Positions 1 to 9,600 of a DNA stretch of 64,000 nt are shown here, in pieces. Position 1 is the first letter of the stretch. Each line of letters begins with the position of its first letter. Both the position numbers and the translations under genes were made by a program. This DNA is from Halicephalobus mephisto. Its lineage: Eukaryota; Nematoda; Chromadorea; Rhabditida; Panagrolaimidae. The notes beneath the pieces are model-generated. The model had not been told where the DNA came from, did no database searches, and was given only the letters and a program-made list of their open reading frames with translations. The stretch is from assembly GCA_009193035.1 (NCBI GenBank), contig SWDT01000060.1, forward strand, positions 1-64,000. The letters run 5' to 3'.

Positions 1-57
1 CAACAATCAATCGATTTTAGTTGCTGTTAAACTTTAATTTTTTAATACATAATTACA

Positions 58-115
58 CCAAAATTGGATAGTGTTTGTTTTTGAAAATTAAGTTTTACTT
101 TCAGTCACTATTCAA
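58..115. repeat. Single palindromic repeat unit (GGATAGTG/CACTAT family)
   Basis: An isolated short fold-back unit opens with TTGGATAGTG and closes with GTCACTATTCAA. The same ends define the cluster at 2822-3412, so this is a dispersed copy of that family. The surrounding DNA (1-390) is an AT-rich degenerate repeat of AATTTAATTTTATCGAAA-type units and has no gene signal. Confidence 0.55.
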
Positions 116-394
116 AATTAATTTTTAATTTTTTAATGAAAATTTAATTTTATCGAAATCTGTTAATTTTTAATTTTTTTAATGAAAATTTAATTTTATC
201 GAAATCTGTTAATTTTTAATTTTTTAATGAAAATTTAATTTTATCGAAATCTTAATTTTTATTTTTTTGAAGAAAATTTAATTTTATCGAAATCTTAATT
301 TTTAATTTTTTAAAGAAAATTTAATTTTATCGAAAGCTTAATTTTTCCAACTTTTTAACCCCTAATTTTTTCTTATCAAATTTTTCTTGGACAG

Positions 395-444
395 GACCGC
401 TTATCACATCTTCATCGACTGATCACAAGTCTCCAATCCATGAA
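395..444 (+). other. Possible upstream exon of the CTD phosphatase gene
   Basis: A 50-bp patch of normal base composition stands out in AT-rich DNA. It is preceded by TTCTTGGACAG (3' splice site-like) and followed by GAAGTGTCA (weak donor). One reading frame is open across it and on to 675. Its phase does not join directly to the first secure exon at 3878, so another exon would be needed in between. It could equally be non-coding. I see no family match. Confidence 0.2.
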
Positions 445-1119
445 GTGTCATTAACGGAAATTTTATCTTTACTTCAATCAAGTCCTCTTGAATACACTTG
501 GTTCTTTGTACAATATAATTTTACTTCAGGAAAACTACCAAGATTATCATTTTTGTTCACTGAAAATTGTGTCGCAAATGCTCCTTTAGGATATTTGTCA
601 TTTTCAATTTTCATTAATTTCAAACTTTTTAAAATTAATTTTCCTCAATTATTACTCATTTTAGAACCCATATAGATTAGTTTAAAAAAGTGAAAATAAT
701 CTAAATGAAAATATTTTGAATTTTTTATTTTTAAAATTTTCATTAATTTCAAATTTTTTAAAATTAATTTTCCTCAATTATTACTCATTTTAGAAACTAT
801 ATAGATTAATTTAAAAAAATGGAAATACCCTAAATGAAGTTACTTTTTTGTAATTTTTACTTTTTTTTAATTTTTATTTATTTTCAAATTTTTAAAGTAT
901 TTTTTCTCAATTGATTTATTAAGTTATTTTAATTATCGAAAAAAAAATATAAAAATGATATAAATTTTATAAAATAAAAGGGAATAAATATCGATGGGGA
1001 ACAACTTTCATAAAAACCAAAAATTGACCCGAAAAGAAACTATTTTTTTTTTCGAAGAAAGTAGCATAAATTCTCATTAATTCGATATGGGATAAGCCTT
1101 GGACAATTTGGCTTCCAGT

Positions 1120-1620
1120 TCTTCGGGGACTTTATGAATAAACTTATTTATTTTTTCAAAAAAATTAAAAATTTAAATTTAAAAAAAAACGAAGAATTTA
1201 AAATTTTAAAAATTTTTATTTAAAAAAATTAAAAAAAATAATTTTAAACTTTTTTTTTATTTTAAAATTTTATTTTTTTTATAAATAAAGAATTTAAATT
1301 TTTTTATATTTTAAAATTTTACTTTTTTTATAAATACAGAATTTATAATTTTTTTTATTTTAAAATTTTATTTTTTTATAAATAAAGAATTTTAAATTTT
1401 TTTTTTATTTTAAAATTTTACTTTTTTTATAAATACAGAATTTAAATTTTTTTATATTTTAAAATTTTACTTTTTTTATAAATAAAGAATTTTAAATTTT
1501 TTTATATTTTAAAATTTTATTTTTTTTATAAATACGGAATTTATAATTTTTTTTATTTTAAAATTTTATTTTTTTTATAAATATAGAATTTAAATTTTTT
1601 CACTTTTTACTTTTTTTTAT
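1120..1620. repeat. AT-rich degenerate tandem repeat
   Basis: Units of roughly 60 bp read as TTTTATAAATAAAGAATTTAAA followed by a TTTTTATTTTAAAATTTTA stretch (each under 20 bases as given here in part) and repeat about seven times. The rest of 690-2540 is homopolymer-rich AT DNA without coding signal. Confidence 0.5.
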
Positions 1621-2619
1621 TAACATTTGTTTTTTCATCGAGACTTTTTCCAAGACCTCGAGACATTTCTCAAAAGGAAAATCCGGATCAAATTTCAACC
1701 TTCATTTCCGCTTTTTCCAAAATCAATGAATTTAAATTTTTTTGTTTTAATTTCTTTTTGAAATTTGAATAAAATGCTTAAAATCTAAACCTGACTTTCT
1801 GCGTTGTTCAAATTTATCGGATTTTCTCAAATTTGGACTATTAAAACTTTTTTTAAAAAAATCAATTTTTTATTTTTCTTATTTTTTTTTAAATTTTGTA
1901 AAATTTCGAAAATTTAATGAGAAATTTTGAAATATTTGAAGATTTTATAGAAATTGTTAAATTTAATGGAAAATTTTAAAAAATTTTGGAATTTTTAAAA
2001 CTTTTTCGAAAAATTTAGAAAATTCTAAAATTTAGATAAACGTTTTTAAAATTTTATAATTTTCAAATTTTATAGAATTTTCTGAAATTTTGTAAAAAGT
2101 GTTAAATTTTAATAGAAAATTCTGAATTTTGTGAAAACAGAAAAATTTTTTTTAATTTTCCAAAATTTATTAATTTTAAAATTTTCCGAAATTTATTAAT
2201 TTATTAATTTTTCGAAATTTTGAAATTTATTAATTTTTCAATTTTCCAAAATTTATTAATTTTTTAATTTTTTGAAATTTATTAATTTTTTAATTTTTCG
2301 AAATTTTAAAATTTATTAGTTTTTTACTTTTTCCAGAATTTCGAAAATTTTACATTTGACATCTGAATTCCGCGATTTTAGAAAATTCGTGTCGGGAAAA
2401 TTTTACAAAAATATTTATTTAAATATAATTATTGTTTTTCGTGTTTGACAAAAAAGTAAAAAGTAATTTTATCTTTTTAGGCTTAAGTCAAAAACGAAGT
2501 TTAATTTTAAATTTTTTCGAAAACAAATGTGCACTACTTAGTCGTCGAGGAATTCCCCACCGATCATCAGCAATAATCAATCAAGAGCTGTTGATTCAGC
2601 TTGATCCTGATTGAATTTT

Positions 2620-2771
2620 TATTTTTTCCGAAAAAGGAGACAAGACGGAGGCTATCCAGAAAATATTGTTTTTATCGAATTCGGCCTATATTTACCATCT
2701 AAATGGTAAAATTTTTCAACTCTCTTTGTTGCTGTGTCTATTCAGCTGAAATAAGAAAGTCCAGGAGACAT
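2620..2771 (+). other. Candidate 5' exons of the CTD phosphatase gene
   Basis: A less AT-rich island (about 2550-2780) allows two small exons. The first ends at 2705 before GTAAAA; the second is 2746-2771, between TATTCAG and GTAAGT. Joined across a 40-nt intron they keep one open frame and end with one base over. That is the phase needed by the exon starting at 3878, which needs one base from upstream. The start codon is not resolved, and the exons are not recognised by sequence family. Confidence 0.3.
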
Positions 2772-2821
2772 AGTAAGTTTTCGTTCAAGACTTTGAAAAA
2801 TGTCTTTTAATTTGTCTAAAA

Positions 2822-3412
2822 AGCGAACTTGGATAGTGTTTAATTTTAAGAATTAATAGTTCGTTTTTAGTCACTATCCAAGTTCGCTACTGGTTGTTGT
2901 TTAAAAAAGTAATTTCGGATAGTGCCAATTTTCGAGGATAAATTACTTTTTAGTCACTATCAAAATTCAGTACTATTCTAAAAAAGCAAACTCGGATAGT
3001 GTCCAATTTTAAGAATTAATAATTCATTTTCAGTCACTATCCAATTTTGCATCTTTGGGAAGAGAACGAACCTTGGATAATGTTTATTTTTGACTATTGA
3101 TCGTTCTCTTCAGTCACTATCCAAGCTCACTGTTGTATTTCCCAAGAAAATAATTTCGGATAGTGCCAATTTTCGAGGATAAATTACTTTTTAGTCACTA
3201 TCCAAGCTCGCTAAAATTATCTGTACGGAACTAATCCCGGATAATGATTAAAGAAGACGATTAAACGCTCAGCTCAGTTAGTGTTAAAATCCGTCATTTT
3301 CTGCTAAGAGGATAAGCCTAGATGATGTTCATTTTCAGCTAAAAATTATTTATTAGTCACTATCCAAGTTTGCTATTATAAGTTTTCAAAAAAGTAAACT
3401 TGGATAATGACT
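2822..3412. repeat. Cluster of ~70-bp palindromic (fold-back) repeats
   Basis: About seven consecutive units each begin with a variant of AACTTGGATAGTG and end with CACTATCCAAGTTCGCT, so every unit can fold into a hairpin. Unit one (2822-2888) is a near-perfect inverted repeat. Alternate units carry either TTAAGAATTAAT or AATTTTCGAGGATAAATT in the loop, which suggests two alternating subtypes. The last units (3300-3412) are decayed. They lie in the intron just before the first secure exon of the CTD phosphatase gene. They look like stacked MITE-type elements or a palindromic satellite. Confidence 0.7.
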
Positions 3413-3877
3413 AAAAAGTAGTTTATTTTCGGAATTCAACATTATTAAAAATTGATTTAATCATTTCAAAAAATTCCGTAAAAAATTTTTATTTCCGATT
3501 TATTTATATTATTGTTTTCGAAATTGTTCAAAACTGAAATTTTTACATAATCTACCGTAGTTTATGAGAAGTTCTAAAAATTCCTTTCGAAAAAATCTTA
3601 TAAAAATTTTTTTTCGATTTTTTTATATTTTTGTTTTTAGATAATTTACTCAAAATTGAGATTGTTACACAAGTTACTGTAGTTTGTGAAAAACTCTAAA
3701 AATTTATTTTAAAAAATCTTGTAAAAAATTTTTTTTTCGACTTTTTTATATTTTTGTTTTTAGATAATTTACTCAAAACTGAAACATAATCTACTGTAGT
3801 TTGTGAAAAACTCTAAAAATTTATTTTAAAAAATCTTGTAAAATTTTTTTTTCGATTTTTTATATTTTTGTTTTTAG

Positions 3878-5437
3878 ATAATATCGCAGTACCTTCGTCC
3901 AATGTGCACTCCATCATCACCCAGATCACTCCAGATACCCAAAATGGAACGGCGATGAACGGCAATGGAACGACCAACTGGAAGACGGATAATCAGGATG
4001 GGAAGGAAAATCAGAACCAGATAACCTTCAGAACGAAGAACAACCAAAGTCCGGCTTTATTGCCTTCCCCGTCTTCATCCGATGTGAACAAGAAGTGCCT
4101 TGTCGTCGACCTGGATGAGACTCTGGTACATTCCAGTTTCAAACCAGTAAAGGTGATTATTAATTTTTTAGTTTAAAAATTACTTAATAAATAACAAAAT
4201 ATTTAAATATTTTTTAGTTTAAAAATTGTTTAGTAAGTAACAAAATATTTTAAAATATTTCAGTTTAAAAATTACTTAGTAAGCAACAAAATATTTAAAA
4301 ATATTTTAGTTTAAAAATTACTTAATAAATAATAAAATATTTAGAAATTTTTCAGTTTAAAAATTACTCAGTAAGTAACAAAATATTTAAAAATTTTTTA
4401 ATTATAGACTTTTTACTTCTCATTTGAAAATCATTTGTGGTAGGACCAGGAGTTTTTAATTTATCAATTTTTAAAATTTTATAAAAATATTCAAAATATT
4501 GGTCTTGACCCGAATAACGTTCAATTTTTTAATTATAAATTTTTTACTTTTCCTTTGAAAATCATTCGTGACGGGATCATAGAATTATTTTAATAATTTT
4601 CTCAGTTTTTAAAGGAAAATTAGAATTAATACTCCTGATCCGAATAATGTTTAATTTTTTACTTTTCCTTTGAAAATCATTAGTGACGAAATTAAAAACT
4701 TATTTTAATAATTTTCTCACTTTTTAAGGAAAAATTAGAATTAATACTTCTGACCCGAATAATGTTTAATTTTTTTAAACTACAAACTTGGCCATTGATT
4801 TTTGACTGATATTTTTCAGGGAGCGGATTTCGTGATACCAGTAGAGATCGACAATATCGTTCATCAAGTTTATGTTTTGAAACGGCCGTATGCGGATGAA
4901 TTTTTAGAAAGAATTGGTCCGTTGTTTGAATGTGTTTTGTTCACTGCTTCTCTGGCGAAATACGCCGATCCGGTTGCTGATCTCTTAGATAAGAGAAAAG
5001 TTTTCCGAGCAAGGTTGTTTCGAGAAGCTTGTGTTTACTACGACGGGAACTACATCAAAGACCTCGATAGACTCGGTCGAGACGTCCATCAAGTGATCAT
5101 CGTCGACAACTCTCCTGCCAGTTATGCTTTTCACCCAAGAAACGCCGTTCCTGTCAGGACCTGGTTTGACGATCCCAACGATTCTGAATTGTTGAATCTT
5201 ATTCCGATTCTGGAGGAACTAGCAAAATCAGACAATATTTATCCTCTTTTGAAGGAATTAAGCGACGAAATGAACCATTCCGTCACAAGCAGAATTAACT
5301 ACGATGACGGAAGTAATACGGTAGTTGTTTCTTCTGGACAAATAGGGTACTCGCTTGGAGCCACTGGAAGGTCATCCACGAAGGAATATCTTTTTTCTCC
5401 CAATGTCGGCGCTGATGGAAAAAAAATTAAAACCTAA
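3878..5437 (+). CDS. scpl-1: Small C-terminal domain phosphatase (SCP/CTDSP family)
   Basis: This is a HAD-superfamily protein serine phosphatase of the CTDSP1/CTDSPL type. The family removes phosphate from the RNA polymerase II CTD (Ser5) and other nuclear targets. Two secure exons are 3878-4152 and 4820-5437, joined in phase 0. The first starts after TTTTTAG and needs one base from an upstream exon. The first exon holds IITQIT, which matches the conserved N-terminus of vertebrate CTDSPs, and ends in the catalytic DxDxT loop ([13 protein letters not shown]). The second carries the rest of the FCP1 homology domain, including [22 protein letters not shown] and [12 protein letters not shown], in order and intact. 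The C-terminal tail past the domain is about 60 residues longer than in vertebrate SCPs. A polyadenylation signal AATAAA lies at 6009-6014. The 5' end and start codon are not settled; candidates are at 395-444 and 2620-2771. Confidence 0.9.
4153..4819 (+). repeat. Repeat-filled intron of the CTD phosphatase gene
   Basis: The intron holds two direct repeat series. The first is a ~62-bp unit with TTTAAAAATTACTTAGTAA (4165-4400). The second is a ~115-bp unit with GAAAATCATT and CTGACCCGAATAATG (4425-4780). No gene signal was seen. Confidence 0.6.
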
Positions 5438-6014
5438 AAAACCTCAAAAAAGATGGATTCTGTTCGACGCTGTTCTTCAAAGTCAACATTGGTCCCGACA
5501 CGAAAACTTTCAAAACACATTCAAACGACTCCAAATACCTACTAATTAATTCACCATCGTTATTACATCGATTCCATCATGAAAATGTGAAAATTTGAAT
5601 TTTCGTGTCAGGACCATCAAGTAGAAAACTCCACCAGAACCCTGGCTTCCAATACCTCAAATCACAGCTGACGACGAGACGAATCCATCGAGATAAATTT
5701 CATCCATCGAAACAATTCCTATCGATCAAGACAACTTCCATCCGTCATAAATGCCATCCTGCCGATTACTGTACATAGGATTCCCCATCTCCACCATGTT
5801 CCCCCGAGCGAATTCGACGAACCGGGTGATTTTGCCATCCCGAGTTTTTATATCGAAGAATTTCCGAGTGTTTTTAAGTGCCTTTTTGTTACAACTGTCA
5901 ATAATTGTTAGAAAAAGTTCTTTCGAAATTTAGTTCATCCGGTGTTTTGGAATATCTGTGACAAAATTTATCGTATCCAAAAGAACATGAGTAAAGTGCC
6001 TGAAAGTTAATAAA

Positions 6015-6550
6015 TGTGATTCTTAAAGAAGATTAAACATGGGATTACTGTAATACAAAAGTTGGAAAATTTCTGTTTGAAAATTTTAAAACAAATTTGA
6101 TTTTTCTTAATTTTTAAATTTCGATGAAAATTGAACTATTTTTTTTATATTAATATATATATAAATATAGAGCAACTTCTGGAGATTCTAAATATATCAA
6201 AACTATTAGAAAATAATGAAATTTTAATTTAAAATTTAGTGTTTAACATTTTTCAAATTTCGATAAAATTGAACTATTTTTTTTATATTAATATATATAT
6301 ATAAATATAGAGCAATTTCTGGAGATTTTAAATATATCAAATTTATTAGAAAATAATGAAAGTTTAATTTAAAATTTAATGTTTAAGAAAAATTTAAAAA
6401 ATCATTAAACTACTCTCGAATGTGAAATTTCCATTTTGCACAATGCATAAGAAATTCGAAATTGCTTGTATTTCCTTAAATAGTCATTTGGAAACAAATT
6501 TGAGCAATAATTTCATATTGTTGTTCGTTAATTTTGTTATTCGTTTTCAG
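6015..6550. repeat. Intergenic region with a tandem duplication of ~138 bp
   Basis: Between the phosphatase poly(A) signal and the potassium channel, two near-identical copies start with TTGAACTATTTTTTTTATAT (near 6131 and 6269). Both include TATAGAGCAA and TCTGGAGAT. Nothing else was recognised. Confidence 0.6.
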
Positions 6551-6578
6551 CGGTTTTAATCGAATTTGTGCCGAGCAG

Positions 6579-6686
6579 ATGAGTCCGCTTCTGGAGATTT
6601 GGATTCTCCTCACGGTCCTCAGAGTCTTGTTGGATTTTTGTTCTTTATATCCACTTCAATATGGAAACAGAAGATTACCTAGATGA
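6579..6686 (+). promoter_or_regulatory. Upstream ORF overlapping the TWK start codon
   Basis: A 3' splice-type sequence GTTTTCAG ends at 6550, so the leader probably begins at 6551, perhaps by spliced-leader addition. The first ATG after it (6579) opens a 35-codon frame that ends at TGA 6686. It overlaps the channel ATG (6661) in another frame. If the leader is as inferred, ribosomes meet this ATG first, which would lower translation of the channel. The peptide is hydrophobic at its start. The leader boundary is inferred. Confidence 0.4.
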
Positions 6687-9600
6687 AGAACCTTCTCCAG
6701 AAACTTCGAGATCTTCGAAATTAAAACCTCATGATAGATTTTTGAAAATAATTAAAATTGCGATTCCGCATCTGGCGATTTACTTGGCTTTGACTTGTTA
6801 CTTGTTGACAGCGGCTTATTTGTTTTATAAACTCGAAGATGACGAGGACAAAGCCAGACAATTGAATAAGCTCCACGAGATCCAGGACGTCTATGCCAAG
6901 ATCGCTCGAGAAGTCGAAGATGAGTGCGGGCCAGGAAAAGAAGAACAACTTTATCAAAGTCTTTCTAGGTGAGCTGTTTTCGATAGTAATCAGAACTGTC
7001 GGTTTTTCAGAATCCTTGAAGTTCGGATTAAATTAATTCAGTTTGAATTTGAATTTCGTAATTTTAATTAGTTCAAAATTCGATTTAAAAGTTTAAAATC
7101 GATCTAAAATTAACTTCGAAGTTATTTCGAAAATTGATTTCAAAATTTAGAAAGAATCTAAAATTAACTTCAAAGTTATTTCGAAAATTGATTTCGAAAT
7201 TCGAAACCGACCTAAAATTAACTTCGAAATCATTCCGAAGATGTATATACAAATTCGAAAATTAAGGAATCCGAATTCGAATTAAATTATGAATTTTGAA
7301 AATTGAAAAATTCGAAAATTGAAAGTTTTAAGTTTGAAAATTAAGAAATTCAAAATTTGAGAGATTTGAATTCGAAAATTGAAAAATTCGAATTTTCTAA
7401 TTGAACAATTTAAGTTTGAAAATCCAAAAAAAATAAAAATTAACAACTCTGATTTCTGTCAAAATTTAGATTGTCAACATTTATGGAACATCGTCATTTT
7501 CGACTTTATCCCCATGTGGAGCCGAACGTGGACGAACTCCTTCCTCCGAGATGGAACAAGATGTCTTCTCTTCTCTTCGCTTTGTCGATTCTGACGACTA
7601 CTGGTTATCCTTATGCAAATCCGACGACGATAATGGGACAATGTGTGGCCATTGCCTACGGTCTCTTCGGGATCCCCCTGATGGTCCTGGCCGCCGTCGA
7701 CATAGGGAGGTTCTTGTCCGACATTGTCATCTGGGGATACACAAAATACGAAGTCGAGATTACTGTAGATAATTTTTTCGATAATTTAAGGATTTTAGAA
7801 CATGAAAATCGAAATTCCATTTTGCTCCAGAATCTTCAAAAATTCAAAAAAACCTAGCATCGTCAGTCAAGTGGAGATAAAAGCCATAAAGACCCTCAGG
7901 GATACTGTAAAAAAAAGGTCAGTTATTTTTTTAAAATAAAAATTTTCAAAATTATTTATTTCGAAATTTTCGTGGTGGGATTCGAATTGGTTGAAATTCT
8001 TTATTTCCAAAAAAAATCGAATTTTAAAAATAAAAATTTAACTTTAAAATATTTTTGATTATTTTCGTGCTGAGACCTAAGCTAGTCCAATTTATTAATT
8101 TTCAAAAATAAAATTTTTTAAAAGTTTATTTAAAAATTTAAAAATTATTTGTTTGATTTTTTTAGAATTTATAATTTTTAAAACAATTTAAAATTTTTTA
8201 AATAATTTATAATTTTTAAAACAATTTATAATTTTTTAAATAATTTATAATTTTTAAAACAATTTATAATTTCAAAACAATTCATAATTTTTAAATAATT
8301 TATAATTTTTAAAACAATTCATAATTTTTCAAATAATTTAAAATTTTTAAATAATTTGAAATTGATTTTTTCAGAAGTTGGAGAGGCAAAAGATTATCCA
8401 ACGGAGGAATCAAACACACAGAAGAGACTGAATGTCTGGCGCCTTCGGTCGAAGGTTCTCCAAAATCTGGAGCATCCTCAAAACGGCCTTCTCATTCATC
8501 AGGAGCTCCAGAACCACCCAAAAAGAGACTTCCACTTTCGGTCAATGCTTCATTTTTGCTTCTTTTCTGTATGCTCGGAGGAGTGGTCTACGTTGCCGCA
8601 GGGGACAGCGACAAAGGCTTCATCGAAGGTTTCTTCGTTACTTTCAACCTCGTCGCGAACTTGACTATGGGAGAAGTTCCGAATGATTTCACAAATGTCC
8701 TTACTGTAATTTACATAACTTTGTTCGTCGTCTTCGGAGTGGCAGTCCTCTCCATGAGTGCGGATTTGGCCGCAGGGGAATTGAAATGGGTTTTCTTGAA
8801 AGTAAGTTTTTACAAAATTTTACAACTTGTTGTATCCGTTGGTCCGAGTGGTCCGCATACCGATGAGAAAGGTAGATATTGTAGAAAAAGTCTATCTAAC
8901 ATATGCCTAAGGTCCAATACAGAAATCTGTGTCAGATTCGATACTCACAACAAACAACAATTCCCGTTAAGAGGAACTGTATGTTCCCTTCTCAATTCTA
9001 AGGAAATCTGTTCGGGGCCAAGCAATCCTTTTAGAAAATCCATTCGGGACCAAACAATCCTTTTCAATTCTAAGGAAATCTGCTCGGGACTAAGTAGTCC
9101 TTCTCAATTCTAAGGAAATCCGTTCGGGACCAATCAATCCTTCTCAATTCTAAGGAAATCCGTTCGGGACCAAGTGCTCCATATTAGTTGCATTTCCTTC
9201 TAAGGATGGATTGCCCGATCCAACAAAATTAAAAAATTTTACTTGATGTAACTATTGTGATTTGTTCTGGGGAAGTAGAAAGAGGTACTTGAGTCTTTGT
9301 TAGAAAATACAAATCATAACCTTCCATATTTATAATAAACATTAACGCGACAAAACAAACCTTGCAAGATTACGGTAGTCGTGCTGAGACCACCTAATCA
9401 AGGAGTGCTTTTTTTAAGTTCTAAGAATAACCCTCTGGATTAATTATATACAGTAGAACTTAGGTATAAGATATCCCTTTGGGACCGCGAAAAGCGTATT
9501 TTATAAGAAAGGATATGTTATATCCGGGTCAATTTGAAGGCAGATTAATCAAACACACTCAGACCGTATGCTATAAAAAGAGATATGTCATAGTGGGGGT

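Noticed and set aside
7799..7857. Frameshift and stop in the TWK channel
   Set aside because: A 34-nt intron with canonical GT-AG borders (7765-7798) restores one continuous frame, so no mutation needs to be assumed.
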